From: Ryuthela nishihirai
Lineage: Eukaryota > Arthropoda > Arachnida > Araneae > Heptathelidae
Length of the DNA: 64,000 bases
Assembly: GCA_038380435.1 (NCBI GenBank)
Contig: JAWZYU010000004.1
Location: 20,992,001-21,056,000 of the forward strand
Reading direction: 5' to 3'
Shown here: piece after piece, positions 1 through 10,749 of the stretch
Layout: every line of letters starts with the position of its first letter
Position numbering within the stretch: the stretch's first letter is position 1
The notes under the pieces: model-generated
Told to the model about the DNA's origin: nothing
The model's input: only the letters and a program-made list of their open reading frames with translations
Database searches by the model: none
Translations under genes and position numbers: made by a program

Positions 1-179
1 ATATCGACTAAAATAAAATTATTCAAAGACAAAAGTTTTGGATATCAAAGAAGGTAGATGAGTCTGAGATTTCGTATTAAACGACTGGATTTTTCGTAAG
101 GGGGACCCAGACCTCCTGGTACTCCTTTCCCCTCCCCTGATTACGTCATACCTCTATTATTATTACCTCTGGGCATTTT

Positions 180-930
180 GTGAAACATTCCAGAGCCACT
201 AAGAGATTTCTTCATCAATCCTGATTAATCACCATTCCCTCTATGTCAATTATTTTAAATGAGGCGCCAATATTACATTCCATCATTTTACTGCAATTCC
301 TATTCTTGGATTCCTTTTAAGAGTCACAGGTTTCGCGTTGCCAACATCCTCTCTTTACTTCAGCCCTATTCTTCAGCCAATAGAGAAATTCCAGGGTCTT
401 CGTTAATTACCTTGACAACTCTAAGTGTCCCCCAGTGGCATTAAAATCGATTACCATCATCACAAGGTCTACTCGCAACAGAGGAAGAAGGATCTGCCAA
501 AGTATTCGATGACCATTAGTACTTCCCCATTTTCTCTACAACACCTTATCCGTTATCCCTAATGAGTCCCACTGGGCTCTTAACTAGAAAGTCAAATAGT
601 TGACTCCATCCATTCGAATAAAGGGCTTTATTTTCTCATTATTCAGCTGGGCCTTTCTTGTTTCCTGGATAATCCAAATATCAGTTGCGATATTGTCATT
701 TTGCCGACATGCTACTTGCCAGATCGGCAATTTTTCTGTAATGCCCTATTTCTTCTCACCATTGAAACAATGCTTACAATTTCCATTGCCCGAAAGCCAA
801 AAGAGGTCATCTTCATTCCCATAGGACTTGCTTTTACCTTATTCGATGATCAAATCATACTCTTAGAGCACTGTATTTATCAGACGAACTTAACCCACTT
901 AGAGAACCACTTTAGAGCTGCATGGTAAAT
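180..930 (-). pseudogene. Ty3/gypsy-type pol remnant (RNase H end to integrase zinc-binding region)
   Basis: Reading the minus strand from about 930 down to 240 gives, in shifting frames, a chain of short blocks typical of arthropod Ty3/gypsy polyproteins. First comes HAALKWF (end of RNase H), then a degraded 'DALSRR'-like stretch, a GNCKHC block, QNDNIATDIWIIQETRKAQL, LRAQWDSLGITDKVLYRKW-like text, and ATGGHLELSR followed by FLYWLKE, matching the start of the integrase zinc-binding region. In-frame stops and frameshifts are frequent, so this is a dead fragment. No LTR or gag was seen. Family knowledge: this segment joins RNase H to integrase in the Pol of LTR retrotransposons. The assignment rests on pattern recognition of the block order, not an alignment. 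Confidence 0.6.
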
Positions 931-1087
931 TCTGAAGAGAACTTATTGTCCACAGAGATAGCTATTGAAGTGTTCTGTGGATTTTACTAATCCACAGTAC
1001 GACTCTCTGATCATTCATTACATTTTTTTTAATAGATAGCATCACTAATCAGGATAAGAGAGACTTGTATTCATTTTTGCAGAGAAA

Positions 1088-1471
1088 TGGATTGTTTTAC
1101 CTCTGAGCGGCACTTTTTTGCACACCATGGGCTAAAATGGCCAGGTCACATGAACCCCGAAGGCTCAGAGAAGGTTGGGGGAGGGGACCCACTGGAACAG
1201 CTGTTGGGAGACAGATGGTAGTCTCCCGTCAAGGCCATCCAGCGTGTTCTTTAACGTGCACAGGGTATGGCTCTCCCGTACACGGGGCCACGGCTTAACG
1301 TCCCATCAGACGGACGGCGGCCTTTCCAAGCCCATCGGTGTTCCCTACTGACCGTGGGCAGGACGGGAAATTTTGCGGAGATAAATCTCAACGCTGACCC
1401 AGCTGGGACTCGAACCTGGGAAATACAGATTACGAGCCTGGTGCGCTACCGACTGAGCCACCCCCGCCCCC
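1088..1471 (-). repeat. SINE-A copy 1, full length, with TSD
   Basis: tRNA-derived SINE on the minus strand: the tRNA-like head lies at the right end (B-box region gggactcgaacc read in reverse, then gactgagcca) and the 3' end at the left (tggattgttttacctctgag). The 13-bp TSD ttttgcagagaaa is at 1,075-1,087 and 1,472-1,484, so this is a clean retrotransposition event. Confidence 0.93.
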
Positions 1472-1484
1472 TTTTGCAGAGAAA

Positions 1485-2011
1485 GAACATCACCTATTCT
1501 GCTGTTATTTGCGCCGGAGTGTAATATAAATCACCTACAAGTCTGTTGATGAAGTAAAACTGATGCAGTAGAGAGATTTCAATTTCTGGAAGCTAGCTAT
1601 CCATCCTTTTAAATCGCTTCTGTAATGCAGAAACAAAGTACGGAGTATAGAGTGTTACAAGTAGTATTTCGTTCGCACTAATAACCCTCGTCCATCAAGT
1701 GGGAGAGAGAGAGAGAGCGAGTCCATTATTTATATACAGAAAATCGAAAGGGAAAGGACGATTATAACCTACAATCTTCATCTACTTGTTCTGGTTTCTC
1801 GTGCAATATAAAAACACACAAAGACATATACATTGGCAGAAGACTCAATGCCAAGTTCGACACTTCATTCTCCTCTCCCCATCTATCTATCGATAATATA
1901 GATATAATTTGATATGTATTTTTAAAATGTGAATGTGTAAGTGACCCACAATTCCTTGACTAGATATTCAAGCGTCTAGCGTGGAAGCGTAGATAATCGG
2001 CTTACGGCAAG
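1485..2011. other. Unassigned AT-rich DNA
   Basis: No gene seen. It contains a short (GA)n microsatellite at about 1,706-1,722. Nothing else is recognisable before the palindromic MITE begins. Confidence 0.5.
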
Positions 2012-2229
2012 TACAGTCGCTCAAAAAAGTATACGAACACTATGATTGATTACAGAATTCAGAAAAAATATCTGACAACGATTTTTTTAGAAATTAGTGA
2101 TCTGGCAACCTTCGTGTCACGTGACACGAAGGTTGCCAGATCACTAATTTCTAAAAAAAATCGTTGTCAGATATTTTTCTGAATTCTGTAATCAATCATA
2201 GTGTTCGTATACTTTTTTGAGCGACTGTA
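2012..2229. mobile_element. Palindromic Tc1/mariner-type MITE (no-spacer foldback)
   Basis: A 218-bp element that is its own reverse complement along its whole length. It starts tacagtcgctcaaaaaagta and ends tacttttttgagcgactgta, with two 109-bp arms meeting exactly at gtcac|gtgac (2,120/2,121). The only arm differences I found are one base in each of two homopolymer runs (an A-run and a T-run), which cancel out. Flanking TA dinucleotides and the CAGTCGCTCAAAAAAGTAT-type terminus fit Tc1/mariner-derived MITEs. No coding capacity. Confidence 0.85.
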
Positions 2230-2529
2230 GGTGGTCATATTATTTTGATACTAGATCGTGTGGGCTCACTCACGGAAATATTGAGCGTGTGCAGTTACCG
2301 TTCACAGCAAACTGGAGCGTGTGCAGTAACTGCACACGCTCCAGTTTGCTGTGAACGGAAACTGGAGCGTGTACAGTTGCTGTACACGCTCCAGATATTT
2401 TTCCTGAATTCTGCAATCACGTGACACGGAGGATGCCAGATCACTAATTTCTAAAAAAATCGTTGTTAGATATTTTTTCTGAATTCTGTAATCAACCATA
2501 GTGTTCGGATACTTTTTTGAGCGACTGTA
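2230..2529. mobile_element. Second MITE module with two internal hairpins
   Basis: Adjoins the palindrome and ends with the same terminus (tacttttttgagcgactgta). It holds a 30-bp perfect inverted repeat with a 1-nt spacer (2,298-2,327 / 2,329-2,358, ccgttcacagcaaactgg...) and a 15-bp hairpin (ctggagcgtgtacag / ctgtacacgctccag, about 2,361-2,393). The last 120 bp match the right arm of the preceding palindrome. The same modules recur at 42.46 kb and 51.35 kb. Confidence 0.75.
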
Positions 2530-2544
2530 GGTGGTCAAGATGGG

Positions 2545-2975
2545 GGTCAGCATAATGAGTGGAGCTGTCTGGGGCAACCAGGGAGGATTAAACCGCAGAG
2601 TGATTCAAAGTGCAAGGTTAATTAATGTGCTTGGGCCCAGGGGGGCTCTGAGCAAGCAAAGAAAGCAAGAAAGGAGTGAGAGTGAAGAGCCGAATGGAGC
2701 TCCGAAGCAGTAAGGTTGTCGGTGGAAGTCGTCCGTGACTTGAGTGCAGCGACGAAGGCGATTTCAGTACAAATAGCGCCATGAATTCAGGTTAGATTTC
2801 TCCCTTAGAAACTGAAGCGAGAAATTCGAGCATATTTATGTTGTTTATGCGTCCTCTACGACTAGTAGAGTATAGATTGGTTACTCTCTAATCTTCGCCT
2901 AAATTGCCAGACAGCCCAGGATTCTAACTGCATTGATATTCGCAATGAATTGTTAAGTTCTCCACCTCTGCTCGA
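2545..2975. other. Unassigned, locally less AT-rich DNA
   Basis: About 2,545-2,790 has a purine-rich, more GC-rich composition (ggggtcagcataatgagtgg to ...gccatgaattcaggttagat). A short ORF at 2,531-2,713 begins inside the MITE edge and has no recognisable domain. A 5' exon cannot be excluded (ATGAATTCAG followed by gttaga), but there is no supporting evidence. Confidence 0.3.
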
Positions 2976-2977
2976 GT

Positions 2978-3185
2978 GATTGATAAATAAATAAATAAAT
3001 AAATACCCCCTCAAGCAGCTGCTTGCCACAGAGGTCTGACAGGAGCCTGCCAGTTTATACGCCACAGTAGAAGGTCTGAGAGGATGGCGGGACCTCAGCA
3101 GAAAAACATTACTACATCCATGCCTTAACCGGGGCTCGAACCCAGGTCCCATAAATCAGTAGCCCAGCGTGCTAACCATAGCCAC
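2978..3185 (-). repeat. SINE-B copy (tRNA-headed, ATTT tail)
   Basis: On the minus strand it has a tRNA-like head (A box near 'tggttagcacgc', B box gggttcgagcccc), a body with the 'ctgtggcaagcagctgcttg' motif, and a tail of about six ATTTs (aaataaataaat on plus). It matches the copies at 12.9 and 62.9 kb. Confidence 0.85.
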
Positions 3186-3189
3186 AGAC

Positions 3190-5840
3190 AAAAATCATGC
3201 AACAGTCTATAAGACAAGATGAGAATCAACAAGAACGTTACTATTATCGCAGTCCAACAGCTTAGATTAAGCCGCCTGTCTCTGAAGACTTTACTTGACG
3301 TATAGTTAATGAACTTGATTGTAAAGATATTTTCTTTGGAACTTGAATTTTTCAGGGGGAAAACCCTAACATTTTTTCACATTTTTAAAGAGAAGTAAAC
3401 GTGAAAAGATTTGGCATAAAGAAGTAGAAAGGAAAAAGGAGTGATAATTGCATTTAAAAGAATATGCAAAAAACGCATAATCTGAAAGGCTGAATTCTTT
3501 TCAGAAAACAAATGGATGGAAAAAAATTGGTTGAAAAGTGGAAAAAAAGTGCTGCATCCGAAAACAGTTGTAAGATGCTGATGATGGCTGGCGAATAAAA
3601 GAGAAAACATAAAAAAAATTAATTCTTCTTCATCCAAAACTGAAGTAATTTAGAAAAACGCCGAGCGTTTTTCTTTCTTCCATATCTCTAGATGTGCAAA
3701 CTAACAAAAAAACTTCTGCATCTTAATCCAAAACATCTGACATCATCCTTTTCTTCATTAAGCCCTCCGCTCATCGTTTCATCGCCAATCGCCGAACGTT
3801 TGCCGTTTAAAAACAGATACACAATTATATTTCGAAAATGCCAGATCATGTTCCTGTAGGAGATAAATACCAAAGGAGAATCTAATCAAAAGAACTAAAA
3901 GCTCAATCTCCGTAATGAAAGCTTTTAATCGTTTCTTTTTAGATATCTGTTTCCTGGGCCTTCAGCAATTCGTTTAAAAACAGACCCTCAATTTTTTTTT
4001 TCGGAGAAAAATTCAAGAATTTTTTGTTTCCTCGAGACATCTGTATTTAAACTTGAAGACTGATCGATGCTTCTGGGCTTTCAGGTAATGAACGAAACTT
4101 CGCACATTCGCCCAACTCACGAGATCCGAATTTTTTTTTTAGCACCCTGACAAACTCCTCGTGCAGCTTGTTATTTCTTTCATTTTTTATTTTCTTTCGA
4201 AATCTGTTCCACAGGCAAAGCATGAATCTTTTGCTCTTCGCCATCAACAGTTTCGTTTTTTTTCTTTGTTCCGTCTGACTAGAATTCTGCAGCTTCGGTG
4301 GCTTCAAAAGAAAACGACGGCCAAAAAAAATCCTCTTACGTAATTAAAATCAAGAGTGATGCGGGTCTGACGTCGGCATTCTGCTTCCTACCGTCCGGAG
4401 ATGCCTCGAATGGGATGCTGTTGCCACAGCAGGAGGTCTGATCTTTCATTAGTTTTGTCCTCCTGGCGTCCGGTGTCTCCTCGGCAGTCGCAAATATTAA
4501 TGGTGACAGAGAGGGAAGAGACACAGGTGCGGGGCAGAGGCGCGTGGCAACGTCTGATTTATGAATGCTCCTCCGAAAGCAAGGCTCGTACTAATCACGG
4601 AGAAGTGTTTGGTTTCGAGGCTCTGATCTTCTCACTCCGGATAAGCAGAGCGTGCATCCTTTTTCTCCTTTAAGCACGCTCTTCTCATTACCTCAACGTT
4701 ATCTAGCCGTCTCGTGAGAATCTCTCTGGCGAGCAGATGAATGGCGATGCTCCAGCGCTTCACTTGATCTCCTCCACTTCCTCTTCTCAGACATCACTTT
4801 GTTCTTAACATTCAGCTTCACTAAATTAGTTTGCCGGCGCGTGCACACAGCCTGCACATCTCGGTCATTGTTGGCTGTTTAGCGCATGGTCGACACGTGG
4901 CATTAGCCGCTTAACCATGAGCGCGTTATTAATCATGATGAATCGTAAGCGAGCAATCGCCTTTTGTCATCCGTCATCCGACTCCGCGAGCAGTTTCGGC
5001 TCCACTTGATCCACTGGAATGACGATCGCCTCATCCGGGCAGTTTGCGAAAGAGATTCCTGTTTTACTAAAGATGGTAAAAATTGCACGAGGAATAGTCA
5101 AAGCCAAAAGAACGATTAGTTCAACAAATAGTATTTCGGACAGAAGAAACGATTTAATTATTTGCTTGTGAAATGATTTTAGAGGTGAAATTAAATCACA
5201 TAGCAGATGAAGCCTCCAAAGTTCGCCTCATTTGGTTTACCTGGTTGGAAGGGAATCGGAAATTTAGAGTATGAAGCGAGACTAAATCCCCAAGTGCAAA
5301 CAACAGCAGAATTCGACAGAAGCTTTATCATAAATTGATGCGTTTCTAGCTTAATTGGTTCGTGCAATTCTCAATAAATAACGGGATTCAGAAGTTAGAT
5401 CATTTCGCCGGTTGGCTTTGAGTGAATACATTTAAAACATTATTTCTTTCCAATTTTCATTGATGAATCTGGGTGAAACATTTAAAAGCATTTCTTTAAA
5501 GAAACTAAATAAATATTTTCAAGTACTTGTTAGAATTACTGTTTTAAACATATTTCCATTACATTACTTTAATTTTGTTTACTTAAAAGAACGGGTTTTT
5601 GCAAGGGAAATTAAACTACTCCACTTAAACTAGGCCCCAAAGTTCCTTTTCTATCAGTTTCTAAACACGTACCGATTTATATGTCATTAATGGTTCTTTC
5701 TTCCGTTCATGCATAAATCTTTAACATCGCAATCCTATCATGGATGGTTCTGTTGCAATTTTGAGAGTAGTAAGTATTCCAGAGCAGTTATTTGTGACAC
5801 TTTGTAAAAAGCAACCTACGATACTCAAAGGATTCTTGGT
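3190..5840. other. Long stretch without recognised repeats; possible weak exon at 4,340-4,520 (minus)
   Basis: AT-rich, with many A/T runs. At about 4,340-4,520 the composition becomes more GC-rich. On the minus strand a pyrimidine-rich tract (tctcttccctctctgtcacc) precedes an open frame reading ATAEETPDARRTKLMKDQTS, followed by a possible donor (gacg|gtagga). This is only exon-like; no family is recognised. The rest, including a CpG-bearing patch near 4,830-5,040, shows nothing I can name. Confidence 0.25.
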
Positions 5841-5850
5841 GTATGGGACA

Positions 5851-6777
5851 TACAGTGCTTGGTCGAATTATTATGACATCGCATAGTGCACGAAGTACCA
5901 TGAAGCATGCTAATGTTTGCAAACGTTCTTACTGACGTAAGTATGTAAAAGTGGTGAAAAGTCAAGAACGACGTGTTGGGTTGTTTTACCTCTGAGCGGC
6001 ACTTTTTTTGCACACCATGGGTTAAATGGTCGGGTCACAAGGACCCCGAAGGCTCAGAGAAGGTTGGGGGAGGGGACCCACTGGAACAGCTGTTGGGAGA
6101 CAGACGGTAGCCTCCCGTCAAGGACATCCAGCGTGTTCTTTAACGTGCACAGGGTATGGCTCTCCCGCACACGGGGCCACGGCTTAACGTCCCATCCGAC
6201 GGACGGCGGCCTTTTCAAGCCCATCGGTGTCCCCTACTGACCGTGGGCAGGGCGGGGAAATTTTGCGGAGATAAATCTCAACGCTGACCCAGCTGGGACT
6301 CGAACCTGGGAACTACAAATTACGAGCCTGGCGCGCTACCGACTGAGCCACCCCCGCCCCCAAGCACGACGTGATTAAGAAGACTGATTTGACTGACTTC
6401 GAAACGAAGCTCATCATTGGAGTCGATGGACAGGAGTATCTATAAAGGAGGTGACGGAACTCGGCAGAAAATCAATGGCCCAATATTCCAAGTTTATGGA
6501 GGCAGACAACGGTCTCAAATGACCTCCGCCAATGGGGGCAAATGAGGAAGAAAAAGGCACTAACAGACTGGACTGGTGTTGGTTGACATGAACTGTACGG
6601 CAAAACAGAGCTGCTACAGTTCAGCAGCCGAGGGAGATGACAGCTTGCAGCAATTAAAAACCCACTACAATGAGAACTACGCGCAGAGAATTGAAAACTT
6701 TGAAATTTGGGAAATGCATAAATGATATATACGATGAATTATTAGGTAAGTGTCCATAATAATTTGGCCAGGCAGTG
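5851..6777 (+). mobile_element. Degenerate Tc1-like element split by SINE-A
   Basis: The left terminus (cagtgcttggtcgaattatt, about 5,853) and right terminus (gtccataataatttggccag, ending cagtg at about 6,777) are imperfect inverted repeats of the Tc1 CACTGCCTGGCCAAATTATTATGGACA type. Between them, around the SINE-A insertion, are broken remnants of a Tc1 transposase N-terminal HTH region (e.g. TDFETKLIIGV, KALTDWTGV). Removing the SINE leaves about 530 bp, so most of the transposase is gone. A related right end occurs at about 49,310-49,525. Confidence 0.65.
5976..6361 (-). repeat. SINE-A copy 2, inside the Tc1 relic
   Basis: Full-length SINE-A on minus. The 12-bp TSD aagaacgacgtg (5,964-5,975) / aagcacgacgtg (6,362-6,373) has one difference, placing this insertion after the Tc1 relic. 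Confidence 0.92.
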
Positions 6778-6985
6778 TGGGCCATGATAGTGTAGCTGTC
6801 GAATTACATTCCAGGTATCTTGTGTCAGCCATGAATTGTGGGAACATAACATTATCCTAAAGAAAATATGAACCTGAAAACAATTACCTTCGAATACAGA
6901 CATACCACTGGCAGAACAATTTGTTCCCTACACGTGAATTTCCTATGAACCCAAACATCTGCCACCAGACAGCAAACAAAATCAG

Positions 6986-7197
6986 ATTGGATTGTTTTAC
7001 TTCTGATCGTCATTTTTTGCACACAGTGGGCTAAATGGCCACTGGAAGGAGACCCACTGGACAGCTGTTAAGAGACTGATGGCAGCCTACTGTCAAGTCC
7101 ATCTTGAGCGTTCTTTAACATGCACAGGGTATGGTTCTCCAGCACAAGGATCACGGTTTAACTTCCTATCGGACGGACGGCATCCTCTCCAAGCAAT
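6986..7197 (-). repeat. SINE-A copy 3, old and truncated
   Basis: Diverged 3' half of SINE-A (ttggattgttttacttctga to ...ggcatcctctccaagcaa). The tRNA head is missing at the right side and a short deletion follows 'aaatggcc'. Divergence indicates an older insertion. Confidence 0.85.
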
Positions 7198-8009
7198 ATA
7201 ATCATAATTTACCAGGACTGAACAAAACTGACTTTCAATATGGAGCCAATCACGCATTGCTTTATATGTGGGCCAGAATATCTGATGCTCAGATGACAGG
7301 CTTGAAATCCAATACCAACTGAGTCCACACCGAAGTTCTGGAATTCTAAATACGCAACGAGAATTTAATTCGGTTTCAGGCAGACAGTTCCAAATGGTTT
7401 GGGTGATAAAACTGATATTCACGACCTTCCTAGAGATGACAACTGTGTCGTCGTAACGATGTAGATGCTCATCTCATGTGATACAAGATCCCACTTAGAA
7501 ATTCTTAGTCTTGTCCTTTCTTATGATACTTACCATGCATTTGCAGTCCTTTACAGTCTACTGAAAATGCTTTCAGACACACTGACAGAGCAGATAACCT
7601 ACTCTAGAGCATTACAATCGCTCTACATTGTCTCGCAGTATATGTCATCTCAACATTAGCGAATAGAGAGAGTGAAACGTAATCTTCAGACCTCCTTCAC
7701 ATCCCACATGATGCATACACATCGTTTGTCTTGCACAGTGACTTCCAAATGTATTCTTTGTTTTCCCGAATGCTGCGGAGCTGTGCTGCAGATATCTCTG
7801 CAAATTAATGCATATCAATATCCATTAGTTGCCATTCGTTAGCCTCCTGCTCACATTCAGTCAAGAGCGGATTTACCAATAAGCAAACTAAACAGATCAA
7901 TTAGGGCCCCAGCGACTGAAGAGCCCACGATCGTTCTGTGAATTTATTGTTTACTTACCTACATGCATAAATATATACATTACATACAGATAGACATCAC
8001 ACAAAAAAT
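7198..8009. other. Unassigned DNA, possibly retroelement-derived
   Basis: No feature that I can name securely. The minus frame at 7,093-7,422 runs out of SINE-A into text that might be degraded LINE coding DNA, but no diagnostic motif is visible. The rest is unassigned. Confidence 0.25.
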
Positions 8010-8330
8010 ACTCATGTCGTCATGGGCTACGGAGGTCCTATTAGACTGCCTAATTTTCTTCTTCAATCATGTCTGTCATGAGTTCAGTTAGTGCATTCGG
8101 TCATTGTACGCCACTTCTAGCAAGATTCTGTTTGACATTGTGCGCCCATCGCATCCTAGGTTTCTTCCTTTTCCTGAAGCCTTTAGGCTCAATTTTCATA
8201 ATCCTGTTTGCCAATCTAAGGCTTTGCATACGAGCAATGTGGACAAACCAACGCAGTCCCTCTCTTCACAAAATGTCGCTCAAAGTTGTTGACTCCTTCT
8301 TATAATTACAAGCATTATTTACAAGGTCTG
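8010..8330 (-). pseudogene. LINE ORF2 3' fragment
   Basis: On the minus strand the frame reads LRWFVHIARMQSLRLANRIM..., then GFRKRKKPRMRWAHNVKQNL. This is the typical C-terminal tail of a LINE ORF2 protein (R-W-x-H-I-x-R-M, then a K/R-rich R-x-R-W block). A homologous fragment lies at about 43,870-44,135. It abuts the 5' end of the plus-strand LINE starting near 8,332, so the two LINE pieces are head to head. Confidence 0.6.
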
Positions 8331-8939
8331 TAAGTGGTAGCTAGGCATAAACTGGAAGGAGAGCTGTGTACCAATCTTCCCGTGATGATCCTCAGTGATC
8401 ACAGAACCGGCCAGATCTAGCACCCATTGTCTCGTGGAGCAGGCCGTTAGTACCTTTCGAAATAAATATTCTCTTTTGGACGGAAATGGAAAGGGAGGGC
8501 TGCCAGTTCAGTGTGGCTTACCGATCTGGTAATATGTGGCCACTTTTTTTCCATTTTTCAACTCTGCGGAGGAGTGGTCAACTTCATAGTGTCCAGGTAC
8601 TGACCATTTATACCCACTAGACTGGACTGGTTTATGGATTTGAGCTTGATTACGGATCCTGGACTTGCTTCACTGGTGGCCCTCTGTTGAGGAAGAATCT
8701 ACCGCTGCGTTATCTATTTGCTTATTGGTTGCCAGCCTAAGTGAACAGAGGCACGGGATACCTTATATCAGCTGGTGGATAATCCTTATTAGAGGACATC
8801 GCAGGTACCTGAACCTTACTTAGCAAGTTGGGCATCGTTAATCCTAAATTGGAGTAATGTGTCTTAGGCAGGTCATATGGCTCTTGAAAAGGTGGTGAAT
8901 GAAGTTCCTACCAGCATGGGCTGCTTCAACTTTTAGCAA

Positions 8940-9524
8940 ATGAGGAACAGATCTTTGCCCCATGCCTGCAATCAGGGAGCTATTTATATTCTTGGCCCTA
9001 CCTATCTCAATAAACCTAGTTCCTTTAAAAATCCTACTAATCATTTTCTCTCTGCAGGAACGTGGAACGTAATGACGTTACTTAAATATTATTCTCTTGA
9101 TGTCCTCAAGCGAGAATTCCACCGTTATAACCTAGATATTCTAGGCTTGAAAGAAACCAGATGTATAGGTAAAGGTGAGATACTTAAAAATAACTTCAAA
9201 TTTCTCTTTTCAGGGAGGGAGGATGGAAAGCATCTCCAAGGTGTAGGTTTGCTTCTCAGCAGACACCCTAGTGTTGGTCTTCTAGAATATGACTGCATTA
9301 ATGAAATATTTCTTACGGCAAATTTTAAAACAAAAATTAAAGATTTGAAAGTCATCTGTTGCTATGCCCACACAGAGGACTCCGATGAGAATGAGAAGGA
9401 TACATTTTACAGCCAGCTTCAGTGTATTTTGAATTCTGTGAAGAAAGGAGATATTTCTCTTGTGCTAGGTGACTTCAATGTTATAGCTGGTACTCACTCT
9501 AATCTTTGCACAGGAATATGCTAG
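8940..9524 (+). pseudogene. LINE endonuclease N-terminal part (copy 1)
   Basis: Longest open segment of copy 1, 194 codons. It carries the APE endonuclease start (GTWNVM), the catalytic-Glu block KETR and the GDFN block, then runs off-frame (normally a GxDSN...G region). The frame continues in the +1 ORF at 9,506-10,030, which has MIDYILINRKW and SDH. The endonuclease would nick target DNA for target-primed reverse transcription. The frameshift makes this copy dead. Confidence 0.75.
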
Positions 9525-10030
9525 ATTATAGGTCCCTTTGGCATTGGAGTTCCAATGGCAATGGAGAACGTCTTCGACAGGTAAGTAAACTTAGTAGTTT
9601 GCGAATAACTAACACATACTACAAACACGCGGACATTTCTAAAAAAAAATGGGTTTATCCTGATGGATTACGCAGGAATATGATAGATTATATTTTAATT
9701 AACAGAAAATGGTCTACTTCAGTTTGGAATACCAGATCATACAGCGGAACCAAAATTGGGTCTGACCATTGCCTGGTCAAAAGTGTCTTGCAGCTGAATC
9801 TTAAAGAAGTTTGTCTTAAGGCGAAGGAAATTAGCTTTAACACTGAATATCTGAAAGATCCAGATATAGCCAAAACATACCATTATAGGCTACTTAGTCA
9901 TTATGACAGTCATGATTTGCTTACTGCTGAAGTTGAGAAAGAATGGGATCAGTTTAAACAGGCTTTTCTTGAAACCAACAGTACTCTTTTGGGTAAAAGG
10001 GAACAGAGGAAACAAAAATTATTTGAGTGA
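9506..10030 (+). pseudogene. LINE endonuclease C-terminal part and linker (copy 1)
   Basis: 174 codons, overlapping the preceding frame by 19 bases. It contains NGERLRQVSKL, VYPDGLRRNMIDYILINRKW, SGTKIGSDHCLVKS (the catalytic SDH) and then the coiled linker leading toward RT. Together with 8,940-9,524 it makes one endonuclease interrupted by a frameshift. Confidence 0.75.
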
Positions 10031-10341
10031 TAAGGCTATGGAACTTATTTCTGAAAGAAGGAAGTGCAGGATTAATATGAATCAATACCCTACTAGTCCC
10101 AACAGAAGGCTTTACAACGAGTTTAATAAACGTGTGAATGATCAGTTAACAGCTGATAAGAATCTTTGGCTTGATAAAAATATAAATTGAATTGATAAAA
10201 ATGATAAAAATTGAATTTTTGGCTTTCAAAGCTGAGGAAGCAGTTAGATAGCATAACAGCAGGGGATTGTACCAGATTGTTACTGTTTTATATGGGAAGA
10301 AATAAACAGGTACACAGGGACTGAGGGATAAATATGGCAAG

Positions 10342-10749
10342 GTGGTTGAAGGTGAAGTTTCTATGATGGCTAGGTGGGCTGAGCATTTCAGAGATGTTGT
10401 AAATAATGTGATTATTTCTACTCCCATTGTTTGTAATGAGGATGGATGCATTACTGGCTTTAATGTTAGCCCTATATCACATTTTGAAGTCGCTTTGGCT
10501 ATTTCTATAATAAAAGTGCATAAATCACCAGGGATGGATGAAATCATCACTGAAATGCTTAGAACTAAGAACACTTGTGTTGTCACATGGCTGACTGAAA
10601 TTTTGAATATTTTTTATGATAAAGCTGTTGTTTCTAACGATTTTACTAGAGCTATTATTGTCCCGATTTTAAATAAGGTGATCACAGTTCTTATGATAAT
10701 TATAGGTGAATTAGTTTACTTTCTGTTCCAAGTAAAGTTCTTCGCATGA
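10342..10749 (+). pseudogene. LINE RT N-terminal region (copy 1)
   Basis: 135 codons with ARWAEHFRDV and HKSPGMDEIITEMLR, the conserved 'linker to finger' segment before RT. It then has FTRAIIVPILNK where IVP-x-x-KKGD is expected, and is frameshifted soon after. RT text continues in broken frames to about 11,250. Confidence 0.75.

Noticed and set aside
3377..3637. 86-codon minus ORF
   Set aside because: Phe/Leu-rich chance ORF in A-rich DNA without motifs.
6987..7422. 109-codon ORF at 7,093-7,422 as a gene
   Set aside because: Its C-terminal third is SINE-A, and the rest shows only vague retroelement-like text.
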